Shown: positions 53,959 to 63,279, counted from the stretch's first letter. The stretch is DNA of 64,000 nucleotides from JAAYJT01 sp037446395 (GCA_037446395.1 JBBIIP010000005.1:1-64000), one strand, 5' to 3'. Notes: a model not told the origin generated them from the letters alone. Made by a program: numbers and translations.

Positions 53959-55266
53959 TTAATGCATTGCCTTGTTTAATAAAAACTCATACACAGTTCG
54001 CCAACCTTTCCAGCGGTCAAGATCTGACAAAGATTCGTTGTGCCATATGCTTACAAAAGTACCGCTCACAGCTTTTACCTCTTTTATTAAATAATCAATT
54101 TGGTTGATGGCCTCTTCAGGCGAAAGGTTCATATAGTCGCGCAAAGTGCCATCCATTAATGCAAAGGGAACACTCGTTATGCCGGTTTCGCGCTCCAGAT
54201 CAATATCGTAAAAAAGAAAAGGTGTGCAAATTCCAGCCCGAAAACCCGGACGGGCAGCAAAACCCATCGTAAAATCATGAGTTATTTCAAGCATTTCAAG
54301 ATTGCGGTAAGTTTCTGGCAGACTAAGCTTTAGAAAATGTTGTCGGCTGAATTTGATCTCCTGATTTAGCAAACCAGATAGTTCTTCAACCTCTTCCTTT
54401 AAATATTCCAGGTTGTTATTCGAAGCAAAAGAGGGATGAATACCCACTGCTGAGCGATCAGCCAGGTCTTTAATTAAGTGCCTGAAACGAATGTTTTGGA
54501 TCGGAATATTCCGGTCGTATCGCCCTCTTCGGCTAAAAAGAATAAAATAAACGGGTTTCAGGCCGTATTGCTTTTGCAATGAAAATTGATAATCATATGT
54601 ATCGAAAGGATCGGGAATCTTATGCATCAGCACGTTAATACGTCTGAAAATTTCGGAATATTGGCCGTTGTATGCCAGCTTAGCCATCGCTCCGGCATTT
54701 CTTAGTATTCCTTTCGAAAGATAAGCCCAGGCCTGATCAATATCGTATGTTGGGATAAAATTAAAGGATGGCTTTTTTGCAACGAAACCGTTGAAGAAAC
54801 CCTTTATGACTTCTTCAACTTGAATCGCCCATAAATTCACAACCGGTCGGTTAAGAAACCCTTCTCTGAAAGTCAAACTTTCGAAAACAGGAAATCGCCC
54901 GTACTGGTCTTTCATATAGGGCAGATATTCTTCATATCGAGACACCATAAAAAACGCTGCCGCAAAAGGATCATAGGGCAGTATTGCCTCGGGTGCAGAT
55001 ATCGGAAAAATTATTTTAACCCCCTTGTATTCACCGCCTTGCACATGTGGGTTGCCAATACCGGATTCGAATAGTAGGTCAACTGAATAGAAGTGCAAGC
55101 CACCTTCAATCTTAACAGGACCGTAGCTGAATTTAACTCCCTGATACTGTAAATATTCCTCGGAATTGGCACAAAATTTATATGGGCACCCCAGCAAATT
55201 ATTGAAGATCAGCTTAAAGGTGTAGCTGAGCCTGGATGTCATGCAGGGAATGTGAACTAAAATCAT
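53959..55266 (-). CDS. Polysaccharide deacetylase-like (NodB-fold) protein
   Basis: 435 residues. The C-terminal half fits a NodB-like carbohydrate esterase barrel: PTYDIDQAWAYL (the TYDxD start of the fold), GIHPSFASNN (His-containing metal-site loop), KFSRQHFLKL and the late TFVSIWHNESLSD. The N-terminal 180 residues form a separate domain with LPYDPFAAAFFMVSRYEEYL, as in related Bacteroidota proteins. Substrate unknown; no signal peptide is seen, so it may work on a cytosolic precursor. The ATG at 55266 is supported by the promoter at 55312-55340. Confidence 0.7.
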   Translation of the reverse strand: MILVHIPCMTSRLSYTFKLIFNNLLGCPYKFCANSEEYLQYQGVKFSYGPVKIEGGLHFYSVDLLFESGIGNPHVQGGEYKGVKIIFPISAPEAILPYDPFAAAFFMVSRYEEYLPYMKDQYGRFPVFESLTFREGFLNRPVVNLWAIQVEEVIKGFFNGFVAKKPSFNFIPTYDIDQAWAYLSKGILRNAGAMAKLAYNGQYSEIFRRINVLMHKIPDPFDTYDYQFSLQKQYGLKPVYFILFSRRGRYDRNIPIQNIRFRHLIKDLADRSAVGIHPSFASNNNLEYLKEEVEELSGLLNQEIKFSRQHFLKLSLPETYRNLEMLEITHDFTMGFAARPGFRAGICTPFLFYDIDLERETGITSVPFALMDGTLRDYMNLSPEEAINQIDYLIKEVKAVSGTFVSIWHNESLSDLDRWKGWRTVYEFLLNKAMH

Positions 55267-55311
55267 CGTTGTGAGCGCAACATTGAAAAGTTCTAATTGT
55301 CTTTTATCGCA

Positions 55312-55340
55312 CAAATGTATATAAAGCACCCAAATGGCAA
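55312..55340 (-). promoter_or_regulatory. Promoter of the deacetylase-like/acyltransferase-like pair
   Basis: The minus strand has TTG (55340-55338), 18 bases, then TACATTTG (55319-55312), close to the consensus, 45 bases before the start codon. The 329-base gap 55267-55595 holds this and possible boxes for the divergent MATE gene. Confidence 0.55.
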
Positions 55341-55439
55341 TACATTAGAAAAACTGTATTGTTTAGCTTTGCGCGGTTATGTTTCTAGCCCGATGGCTTA
55401 GAAAATTGATAAATTGCCGGGGTGCGGAAGGCAAATTTG

Positions 55440-55447
55440 TATTTTTG
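55440..55447 (+). promoter_or_regulatory. Possible -7 box for the MATE gene
   Basis: TATTTTTG followed by CCC matches TAnnTTTG but lies 148 bases before the ATG. A second candidate is TAGCTTTG at 55364-55371. Neither has a well-spaced -33 TTG. Confidence 0.3.
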
Positions 55448-55595
55448 CCCGTTAATAATCAAATAGCTTGTCATTCTTTTATTGTCCGTCTAACCCGGCT
55501 GAGTAATTCAAGCCAGGCAGGTTGGTTTTTGGTTTTCAGGGCAGTGGGGTAGTTATGGGATTATTGACCGGGGAAAAAAGATGTGATTCACAATT

Positions 55596-56960
55596 ATGAA
55601 AGATTTATCCCAAGGTAAACCGGCAAAACTTATCTTGCAATTTGCCACACCAATGCTCATAGGCAATGTATTTCAGCAATTATATAATGTTGTTGACAGC
55701 ATCATTGTCGGGCATTATCTTGGGAAAGAGGCATTGGCTGCAGTAGGGGCTTCCTTTCCACTTCTTTTCATCCTGGTATCATTTGTTATAGGAATTGCAT
55801 CGGGTTCAACAATCATCATATCCCAGTATTTTGGCGCCAAAGATATGCAACGGGTGCACCGGGCTATTGATACGATGTGGATATTCCTGTTTTTTGCATC
55901 AATGTTGGTAACTGCGATGGGCATCGTGTTCAGCGCACCAATTTTTAAACTGATACGCTTGCCTGAAGATGTTGTGCCACAGGCGCTTACTTATTTTAAT
56001 GTTTATGTTGCGGGTATCATATTCTTTTTCGGATTCAACGCTACTAACGCCATACTCAGAGGCCTGGGCGACAGTAAAACACCGCTATATTTCATGGTAA
56101 TAGCTACAATTACAAATATCCTGCTCGACTTATTATTTATCATTGTTTTCAAATGGGGGGTGGCAGGGGCAGCAGTAGCAACTGTAATCTCGCAGGGAGG
56201 TGCATTTATAACTGCGGTCATATACCTTAATCGTACACACCAGGTTTTCAATCTATCCTGGCGCAAAATTGAATTTGACCGCAAAATTTTCTGGAATAGC
56301 ATTAACATCGGAATACCATCTGGATTGCAGCAAACTTTTGTTTCGTTGGGTATGCTGGCGCTCTATCGTATCGTAAATGATTTTGGAACCAACACGGTAG
56401 CTGCCTATAGTGTGGCCTTGCGAATTGATTCACTGGCAACGCTTCCGGCTATGAATTTTGGAATGGCTCTCTCGACTTATGTTGGCCAAAATTTAGGTGC
56501 CAATAAACCCGACCGTGTTGGTGCGGGACTGTGGTCAACTTTAAAAATGTCGTCTTATGTTTCCCTGGCTGTTTCGCTGCTGGTTATTGTGTTCCGAAAA
56601 CCACTGATGGGGTTGTTTACGAACGATTCGGAGGTTATTGCACTTGGTGCACAATATCTTGTTACAGTTTGTTCATTTTACATCCTCTTTTCGACCATGT
56701 TTGTATTTGGTGGCCTCTTGCGTGGTGCAGGCGACACCTTGGTTCCAATGTTTATTACGTTGGTTGCATTATGGGTAATCCGCATTCCTATTTCCTGGAT
56801 ACTCTCAAGGCATTTGGGAGCTATTGGGATTTGGTGGGCAATTCCAACCGGATGGGCTATTGGCGCCCTGTTTTCTTTCATTTATTATAAGCTTGGATAC
56901 TGGAAAAATAAAGCCGTGGTTAAATATCCGATTAAAGAAATAGTCAAAAAAACCAGCTGA
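55596..56960 (+). CDS. MATE family efflux transporter
   Basis: 454 residues with twelve hydrophobic helices in two homologous halves. The start (MKDLSQGKPAKLILQFATPM, then LIGNVFQQLYNVVDSIIVGHYLG begun by that stretch) is typical of the DinF/NorM-like branch in Bacteroidota. It exports cationic drugs or metabolites with Na+ or H+ antiport; with an Nqr pump in the genome, Na+ coupling would be natural but is only inferred. The 143 bases to the next gene show no clear terminator. Confidence 0.92.
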   Translation: MKDLSQGKPAKLILQFATPMLIGNVFQQLYNVVDSIIVGHYLGKEALAAVGASFPLLFILVSFVIGIASGSTIIISQYFGAKDMQRVHRAIDTMWIFLFFASMLVTAMGIVFSAPIFKLIRLPEDVVPQALTYFNVYVAGIIFFFGFNATNAILRGLGDSKTPLYFMVIATITNILLDLLFIIVFKWGVAGAAVATVISQGGAFITAVIYLNRTHQVFNLSWRKIEFDRKIFWNSINIGIPSGLQQTFVSLGMLALYRIVNDFGTNTVAAYSVALRIDSLATLPAMNFGMALSTYVGQNLGANKPDRVGAGLWSTLKMSSYVSLAVSLLVIVFRKPLMGLFTNDSEVIALGAQYLVTVCSFYILFSTMFVFGGLLRGAGDTLVPMFITLVALWVIRIPISWILSRHLGAIGIWWAIPTGWAIGALFSFIYYKLGYWKNKAVVKYPIKEIVKKTS

Positions 56961-57103
56961 TCCCTGTCTGAAACTATTTGAAAATGAACAACCTGGCAAT
57001 TCGGCGATAAGTTATCTCATATCTGCGTAAAATCACGGTTTGGATTGCTAAAATGCAGATGGTTGTGCCATCTTTTGGTGGTTGGCTGTTAAGGGTAAAG
57101 CAA

Positions 57104-58000
57104 TTAAAAATATGTGTATTCAACCACTACTTCATAATGTTGGTTAAGAGAGCGGCCTTCCCCGTCAACGAAAACATTGCTATAAATCATTTCATTATCC
57201 TCATTGAATTTCCTTTCAACCCGAACTATTTCTTTATTCTCTGCGTTTACAACTACTTGTAGAATTTGATTTCCCTGTTCATCGTACTGAAAATGTGTTC
57301 TCGTTTCTTTTGTCTGGCCTTGTTCAACAATAGACATCACGCGCCCGCTTTCGTCTTCAATAAATTTAATATGATCAACAAGGGTTCCCTCCTCATCAAA
57401 TTTTTGTTCTTCCACCTTGAGGCCAGCATTGTTATATAAGAAAATCGCCCGGGTTGTTTCATCGCTTTCATCATCCCAACGAATTACTTCGCGTGTATTT
57501 CCTTGTTCATCAACCTTAATTTCTTCGCGAAGCAACAGGTTATCCAGGTTATCATAGACCTCTTTCTTTTTTAAATATTCACCTTGGTATTCAAACACTT
57601 CCTTTGTTTCAAGATCGCCTTCTTCATCGAAAGTGTGCATTGAAATTATTCTGAATTGACTGTCGTATTCATATTTTGTAGTATCAATCGAGCCATCGGC
57701 ATAGTGTTTAAATTCGCTCAGGATCAGCCCGTTCTCGTTCCGTTGGTAGCTTTTTTCTTCTGTTGTTTCAACATCTCCGGCAATATATTTTTCACTGACC
57801 AGGAAACCGTTTTCATTGTATGCATTCAGAACATATTCAAAAAGGTTGCCGTCTGCATCAAAAACCTTCTGCTCAAGTAACAATCCCTGCTGATTGTATT
57901 CGGATGAGCTGTGAAGTACGGTATTCTCATCTGCTGTTTTATTAAAAGCGGGATATCCCAGGTTGCGGCGAAAAATATTCACCGTTTTCTTTTGCTTCAT
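57104..58000 (-). CDS. YD/RHS-like repeat protein without export signal
   Basis: 298 residues, very acidic, made of about ten imperfect units of 20-25 residues with the pattern Y-x2-x-G-x(4-5)-E-x2-Y/F-D-x2-G-x-L (for example YNQQGLLLEQKVFDADGNLF, YDSQFRIISMHTFDEEGDLE, YNNAGLKVEEQKFDEEGTLV). This is the YD-repeat signature of RHS and wall-associated proteins, but there is no signal peptide and no toxin domain. The ATG at 58000 is preferred over the TTG at 58003. The role is unknown; it may be a cytosolic binding scaffold. Confidence 0.7.
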   Translation of the reverse strand: MKQKKTVNIFRRNLGYPAFNKTADENTVLHSSSEYNQQGLLLEQKVFDADGNLFEYVLNAYNENGFLVSEKYIAGDVETTEEKSYQRNENGLILSEFKHYADGSIDTTKYEYDSQFRIISMHTFDEEGDLETKEVFEYQGEYLKKKEVYDNLDNLLLREEIKVDEQGNTREVIRWDDESDETTRAIFLYNNAGLKVEEQKFDEEGTLVDHIKFIEDESGRVMSIVEQGQTKETRTHFQYDEQGNQILQVVVNAENKEIVRVERKFNEDNEMIYSNVFVDGEGRSLNQHYEVVVEYTYF

Positions 58001-58024
58001 CAAGGTAGATTTTTATAAAGTTTG

Positions 58025-58032
58025 CAAAACTA
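58025..58032 (-). promoter_or_regulatory. -7 promoter box for the YD-repeat gene
   Basis: The minus strand reads TAGTTTTG followed by CA, matching TAnnTTTG, 25 bases before the start. -33 not clear. Confidence 0.45.
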
Positions 58033-58053
58033 CTGAATCAGAGGCAGAATAAA

Positions 58054-58083
58054 TTGCGATTGAGCCTAAAAAGAATAATTTTG
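58054..58083 (+). promoter_or_regulatory. Promoter of the prolyl oligopeptidase gene
   Basis: TTG (58054-58056), exactly 19 bases, then TAATTTTG (58076-58083), a full match to the Bacteroidota promoter, 44 bases before the ATG. Confidence 0.65.
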
Positions 58084-58127
58084 TACAAAATGAATTGCTA
58101 TCGAGGTTTAATTAAATTTATGTAACA

Positions 58128-60245
58128 ATGAACAAACTGACGACTTTATTGATTTTGACCTTGTTGCTGATAATCAGCAGTTGCGAAAATAAGACAGCAA
58201 TAAAATATCCTGAAACAAACAAGATAGAAGTTGTTGACAATTACTTTGGGGTGGATGTAACTGACCCTTATCGCTGGCTCGAAGACGACAATTCCGCTGA
58301 AACCGCAGAATGGGTAAAGCAGCAAAATGAAGTAACTTTTGCATATCTTGAGAGCATTCCGTTTCGTAAAAAAATCCATGAACGTCTTACAGCCATTTGG
58401 AATTATCCCAAATATGGTGTTCCATGGCGGGTTGGTAAGTACTATTTCTTTTTCAAGAATGATGGCATGCAGAATCAAAGTGTTCTGTATATACAGGAAG
58501 GACTTGAGGGTGAACCCAGGGTGTTTCTTGATCCAAACACTTTATCAAAGGACGGAACTGTAGCACTAACTTCGATGCGTGCATCAAATGACGATCGCTA
58601 CCTGGCCTATGGCATCAGCAAAGCGGGGTCTGACTGGAATGAAATCAAAGTGATGAATATCGAAACAGGCGAGCAACTCGAAGATCATCTTGAGTGGATC
58701 AAGTTTTCGGGAATCGCATGGAAAGGGAATGGTTTCTACTACAGCCGATACGCGGCTCCTCAGAGTGGCGAAGTTCTTTCAGGCAAAAATCAATATCATA
58801 AGGTTTATTATCACACACTCGGGACTCCACAGAGCAAGGACGAACTAATCCATGAAAATTCAAAGTTTCCACTTCGAAACTATTCGGCCTCTGTAACCGA
58901 AGATGAACGGTTTTTAATAATTTACGAATCGGAAACAACCAGTGGCAATGCACTATATGTTAAAGACCTGTCAAAGAAAAACTCTCCCTTTGTGCAATTG
59001 GTATCTGGTTTTGAAAAAGATTACACTGTGCTTGATCATTTTGACGGCCAACTCCTGGTTTTAACAAACTTTAATGCACCGCGCAAACAACTGGTGCTGA
59101 TGAACCCCTCAAATCCTTCGCCCCAAGATTGGAAAATCATTATTCCCGAGAAAGAAGATGTGCTGCAAAGTGTTCGACTGATGGGAGGGCATATTATGGT
59201 GCAATATATGAAAGATGCCACCAGCCGCGCTTATCTGCACGACCTGCAGGGAAACTTTGTTCAGGAAGTCAGCTTACCGGGCATTGGTTCATTGTCGGGT
59301 TTCTCAGGCAAAAAACAAGACTCACTCGCTTTCTTTGCTTTTACATCATTTGTTTATCCCTCCGCCATTTTCCGCTACAATATCAGCAAAAACGAATCAG
59401 AGATTTATCGCACCTCGGACATAGATTTTGACCCAAACCAATACGAAACCAAACAAATCTTTTATCATAGCAAAGATGGCACCCGTATTCCGATGTTCAT
59501 CACCCACAAAAAAGGGCTGAAACTGAATGGTAAAAACCCGACCTTATTATATGGATACGGTGGTTTCAATGCTTCCATGACTCCTTCTTTCAGCGTTAGC
59601 CGGCTGATATTGCTCGAAAACGGTGGTGTTTATGCGCTAGCCAATATTCGCGGAGGGGGCGAGTATGGCGAAGCATGGCACAAAGCCGGAACAAAACTTA
59701 AAAAGCAGAATGTGTTTGACGATTTTATCGCTGCGGCAGAATACCTGATAGAGCAAAAATATACCTCGTCAGCAAAATTGGCTATTCAGGGTGGTTCAAA
59801 TGGTGGATTGCTGGTCGGGGCAGTTGCAAATCAACGCCCGGAACTGTTCAAAGTAGCCTTGCCTGCGGTTGGAGTAATGGATATGCTGCGTTTTCATAAA
59901 TTTACCATCGGGTGGGCCTGGGTGGGCGATTATGGATCAAGCGAAAAAGAAGAAGAGTTTCATTATCTACTCGGCTACTCTCCCTACCACAACCTGAAAG
60001 AAGGGGTTTCTTATCCAGCTACCCTTATTACTACTGCCGATCACGACGATCGTGTAGTACCCGCCCATTCGTTTAAATATGCTGCTCGATTGCAAGAAGC
60101 TCATAAAGGTGAAAATCCTGTACTCATTCGTATCGAAACCAGTGCCGGCCATGGAGCAGGAAAACCAACTGCTAAAACAATTGAAGAACAGGTTGATGTC
60201 TGGTCTTTTGTTTTCAAGAACCTCAATGTGAAACCAAAATATTAG
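58128..60245 (+). CDS. Prolyl oligopeptidase (S9A), lipoprotein
   Basis: 705 residues. A lipoprotein signal (MNKLTTLLILTLLLIISSC) anchors it outside the cytoplasm. Prolyl oligopeptidase landmarks are GVDVTDPYRWLEDDNSAETA, a seven-blade propeller, and a hydrolase domain with the nucleophile in GGSNGGLLVGAVANQRPEL, Asp in DHDDRVVPAHS and His in SAGHGAGKP. It cleaves short peptides after proline. This is the second secreted S9 enzyme in the window; the one at 9418 is of the oligopeptidase B branch, so the two have complementary specificities. Confidence 0.94.
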   Translation: MNKLTTLLILTLLLIISSCENKTAIKYPETNKIEVVDNYFGVDVTDPYRWLEDDNSAETAEWVKQQNEVTFAYLESIPFRKKIHERLTAIWNYPKYGVPWRVGKYYFFFKNDGMQNQSVLYIQEGLEGEPRVFLDPNTLSKDGTVALTSMRASNDDRYLAYGISKAGSDWNEIKVMNIETGEQLEDHLEWIKFSGIAWKGNGFYYSRYAAPQSGEVLSGKNQYHKVYYHTLGTPQSKDELIHENSKFPLRNYSASVTEDERFLIIYESETTSGNALYVKDLSKKNSPFVQLVSGFEKDYTVLDHFDGQLLVLTNFNAPRKQLVLMNPSNPSPQDWKIIIPEKEDVLQSVRLMGGHIMVQYMKDATSRAYLHDLQGNFVQEVSLPGIGSLSGFSGKKQDSLAFFAFTSFVYPSAIFRYNISKNESEIYRTSDIDFDPNQYETKQIFYHSKDGTRIPMFITHKKGLKLNGKNPTLLYGYGGFNASMTPSFSVSRLILLENGGVYALANIRGGGEYGEAWHKAGTKLKKQNVFDDFIAAAEYLIEQKYTSSAKLAIQGGSNGGLLVGAVANQRPELFKVALPAVGVMDMLRFHKFTIGWAWVGDYGSSEKEEEFHYLLGYSPYHNLKEGVSYPATLITTADHDDRVVPAHSFKYAARLQEAHKGENPVLIRIETSAGHGAGKPTAKTIEEQVDVWSFVFKNLNVKPKY

Positions 60246-60329
60246 TAATCTGATCATTGATGCCATTAATCCGATTCAATTCAACTGTGAAATTCGAAGC
60301 AATAATTTAAGATCTATAAACCGGGTCGT

Positions 60330-61184
60330 ATGAATGAACCTCTTCTGGTTAAAAAAGCCTCTGGCGAAAAGCAGGAATTTTCAGAAGAAAAGCTTCGCAG
60401 ATCTTTAATAAGGTCCGGCGCTTCGGAGGATTTGATTCAAATGGTGCTAAATCAGATACGCGAGCAGCTTTATGATGGCATCAGCACCCAGGAAATCTAC
60501 AGAAAAGCTTTCGGACTGCTACATAAAAAGATCAAAAGCCTGGCTGCTCGTTATAGCCTGAAAAAAGCAATCATGGAACTAGGGCCAACAGGTTTTCCGT
60601 TCGAAAAACTTGTTGGTGAAATTTTAAAAACCTCAGGCTACCGCGTTCAAACCGGAATTACAAAGCAAGGAAAATGTGTGAAGCACGAAGTGGATGTGTG
60701 GGCCGAAAATGAGCACGGAGTCGTGATTATCGAATGCAAGTATCACAACACACCAGGCACGCTTAGTCCAGTGCAAGTTCCACTCTATGTGAACAGCCGG
60801 TTTAAGGATATTGAAACGGTTTGGGCTGATGAACCGGGAAATAATAATAAATTATTCAATGGCTGGATTGTTACCAATACCCGCTTTAGTACCGATGCCG
60901 AAGATTATGGTCATTGTGCAGGGCTAAAGCTCATCGGCTGGGACTATCCCCAAAAAGATAACCTCAAGGAACTGATTGAGCGTACCAGTCTGTTTCCAAT
61001 CACAGCAATCACCGGCCTATCGAAGAAACAGAAAGAAACCCTTCTTGACCAGGATATAATTATATGCAAGCAATTGCAACAGAAACGAGGTATTCTCTCT
61101 GGTTTTGGATTAACCGATCGGAAACTCCGGGAGGTTTTACTGGAGTTAGATGAGTTATGTATGGCAAGTGGTCCATCCTATTGA
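60330..61184 (+). CDS. ATP-cone domain fused to an Mrr-like restriction endonuclease domain
   Basis: 284 residues. Residues 5-88 form an ATP-cone (VKKASGEKQEFSEEKLRRSL...RSGASEDLIQMV; ISTQEIYRKAFGLL), the nucleotide-sensing module of ribonucleotide reductases and NrdR. Residues 89-205 form a PD-(D/E)xK nuclease of the Mrr type with FEKLVGEIL, the acidic D122 in HEVDVW and the E-x-K motif at 135-137 in IIECKYH. The end (TGLSKKQKETLLDQDIIICK) looks like a helix-hairpin-helix. No methyltransferase gene is near. It lies 20 bases before the E2-like acyltransferase gene. Confidence 0.82.
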   Translation: MNEPLLVKKASGEKQEFSEEKLRRSLIRSGASEDLIQMVLNQIREQLYDGISTQEIYRKAFGLLHKKIKSLAARYSLKKAIMELGPTGFPFEKLVGEILKTSGYRVQTGITKQGKCVKHEVDVWAENEHGVVIIECKYHNTPGTLSPVQVPLYVNSRFKDIETVWADEPGNNNKLFNGWIVTNTRFSTDAEDYGHCAGLKLIGWDYPQKDNLKELIERTSLFPITAITGLSKKQKETLLDQDIIICKQLQQKRGILSGFGLTDRKLREVLLELDELCMASGPSY

Positions 61185-61204
61185 TCACCCCAAAAATAGA
61201 ATTC

Positions 61205-62020
61205 ATGGAACAACAAAACGACTTAAACAACAATTGGCGCAGGGTAGCCACAGCAGTTTATAAAAAACCCACTGATGCCAAAATTCTTGGAGCTGTAGAA
61301 ATTGATATCACTGAAGTCGAAGAGTTTATTCAAAAAAAACGAAACGAAGGTCTTCGTATTACCCTCACACATGTGTTTACGCTCATCATTGCCCGGGCAC
61401 TTAAAGTTGAAGTTCCCGAATTGAATGTTTTTATCAGGCGTGGAAAAGTAATCCTTCGCCCAACAATCGAGGCCAGTGTAAGTGTATTGCTCAAAGATCA
61501 GCAACTAAGTTCGGTTCTGGTGCGCCAGGCCGATACACTTACCTTGCGCGAATTGGCTGATGAACTGATGAAAGGCATCAGAAATTCGCGAAGCGGAACA
61601 GAAAACAAGACCATGAAGATGAAAGCATTTCTTGGCAGCATTCCCTGGCCACTGAGGAGTTGGATATTCAGGTTCATGAAATTTTTGACCATTAATCTGG
61701 GCATATCTATTCAATCACTCGGGTTGTCGGCCAGTAGCTTTGGGTCGTTTGTTATTTCAAACATCGGCAGTTTGGGCCTCGACGCAGGGTTTCCGGCACT
61801 TTTTCCGGTTTCAAATGTGTCTTTTGTCATGATACTTGGCGGAGTAAGCACCAAACCCTGGATAGTGGATGGGAAAATTGTTCCACGCCGTATTTTATGG
61901 CTGGGAAGTGCGCTCGATCACCGGGCGGTTGATGGCTCCCACGGAGGTAAATTATTCAGATATATTCGCGAGGTATTGCGTAATCCCGATCAACTCGAGC
62001 ATAAACCTTCCTGGGCTTGA
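61205..62020 (+). CDS. Standalone E2-type (2-oxoacid dehydrogenase) acyltransferase domain protein
   Basis: 271 residues that correspond to the catalytic domain of dihydrolipoyl acyltransferases only; the lipoyl and subunit-binding domains are absent. The catalytic motif H-x3-D-G is intact in GSALDHRAVDGSHGG, and the CoA-side segment ISNIGSLGLDAGFPALFPVS resembles the E2 core (FTISNLG...). It should transfer an acyl group from CoA to an unknown acceptor. The ATG at 61205 is preferred over an overlap with the upstream gene. Probably co-transcribed with the ATP-cone nuclease gene. Confidence 0.8.
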   Translation: MEQQNDLNNNWRRVATAVYKKPTDAKILGAVEIDITEVEEFIQKKRNEGLRITLTHVFTLIIARALKVEVPELNVFIRRGKVILRPTIEASVSVLLKDQQLSSVLVRQADTLTLRELADELMKGIRNSRSGTENKTMKMKAFLGSIPWPLRSWIFRFMKFLTINLGISIQSLGLSASSFGSFVISNIGSLGLDAGFPALFPVSNVSFVMILGGVSTKPWIVDGKIVPRRILWLGSALDHRAVDGSHGGKLFRYIREVLRNPDQLEHKPSWA

Positions 62021-62078
62021 GTTTCCTCTCTCCTGCCCGGAAAGCCTGACATAGGTGCAACTTAGTTATCCTGGAGAA

Positions 62079-63236
62079 TTATTGTTGACTCGACCCGTCC
62101 GGAAAAACTTTTGGTTTCGAGAAAAGAGGATTTTGAAGAAACTCATCATCGCGCAAGGTTTTAATGAAAGCAATCAGATGCGATTTTTGTAATGGCGTTA
62201 ATTGCACGCCACCACGATTTACATGGTGCATGAATGGATGAATGTAGGGCGACTGCTTTACATTGTGCGAATAGAAGTCGATAACCTGCTCAAGAGAGGC
62301 AAACCTGCCATCGTGCATATAGGGAGCAGTCAGTTCAATGTTTCGTAGGGTTGGAGCCCGATAGGCGCCTTTGTCCTGCAAATCGCCAGTGATCGCATAG
62401 CGATCGCGCTGATCGGCAAACACGGTATCCTTGCCATTGTTATAAAACAGATTGGTTGTAAACAAAGGATTTCCCCCGCCCCCATGACAGTGGAAGCAGT
62501 CGGCGCCTTCTTCAGTCATAAACAACACATAACCACCTAGCTCTGTTTCTGAGAGTTGTTGTTCGCCGCGGAGGTAACGATCAAATTTTGAATTGGCTGA
62601 TATCAGTGTGCGAACAAACTGTGCAATGGCCTTGCCGATGTTCCTCATTGATACTTTCTCAGACCCAAATGCTTTTCCAAATAGTTCCGGATAGCCCGGA
62701 ATTCTTTGAATGAGTGCGACTGTGCGGTTTGTATCGCCCGCCATTTCGTGTGGAGCCACAACTCCCATCCAGGCAAAGTCTTCAATCCGACGTTTATCAG
62801 GATTGGGATTATCCGGATGTAAAAACCCATTCCATCCATAACCGCTGTGATTGAAAACCAGGTTGACGAGGGGCATCATGTTGTGAGGGGTTTTGATTCC
62901 TGTCAGGCCAAAAGGCCTGCCTCCGATAAAACGCGGATGGTCTATGCCACAAACAAACCCACGCGATTGTATATGACAGGTGCCACAGCTCATCAGCGAA
63001 TCTTTGTGGGTGCGCCCCGATAGGCGGCCATCGTAAAAAAGATAGCGGCCAAGTTCAATGCCTTCGACTGTCATCGGGTTATCAGGGGGTATGTTGAGTT
63101 TTACAGGGAAAAACTTTGGAACTTTTATCTCGTATGGAGTTGGGTCCGGATACTTTGAGCGGTCTTTTTCGCAGCCTAAAAAAAATACTGGCAATAAAAA
63201 TATCCAGCCAATATATTTAAGTCTGATAAATTCCAT
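62079..63236 (-). CDS. Dihaem cytochrome-c peroxidase family lipoprotein
   Basis: 385 residues with a lipoprotein signal (IGWIFLLPVFFLGC). The two c-type haem sites are CGTCH (MSCGTCHIQSRG) and CFHCH (GADCFHCHGGG), spaced as in bacterial CcpA/MauG proteins. The family stretches ELGRYLFYDGRLSG, AYRAPTLRNIELTAPYMHDG and IAFIKTLRDDEFL are present. It reduces hydrogen peroxide in the periplasm, or oxidises another substrate if it is of the MauG branch. A single gene with its own promoter. Confidence 0.9.
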   Translation of the reverse strand: MEFIRLKYIGWIFLLPVFFLGCEKDRSKYPDPTPYEIKVPKFFPVKLNIPPDNPMTVEGIELGRYLFYDGRLSGRTHKDSLMSCGTCHIQSRGFVCGIDHPRFIGGRPFGLTGIKTPHNMMPLVNLVFNHSGYGWNGFLHPDNPNPDKRRIEDFAWMGVVAPHEMAGDTNRTVALIQRIPGYPELFGKAFGSEKVSMRNIGKAIAQFVRTLISANSKFDRYLRGEQQLSETELGGYVLFMTEEGADCFHCHGGGGNPLFTTNLFYNNGKDTVFADQRDRYAITGDLQDKGAYRAPTLRNIELTAPYMHDGRFASLEQVIDFYSHNVKQSPYIHPFMHHVNRGGVQLTPLQKSHLIAFIKTLRDDEFLQNPLFSKPKVFPDGSSQQ

Positions 63237-63279
63237 TTCTGCCCGGATTTAAAAATAAGTGCGATGCCTTTTCTGATTG

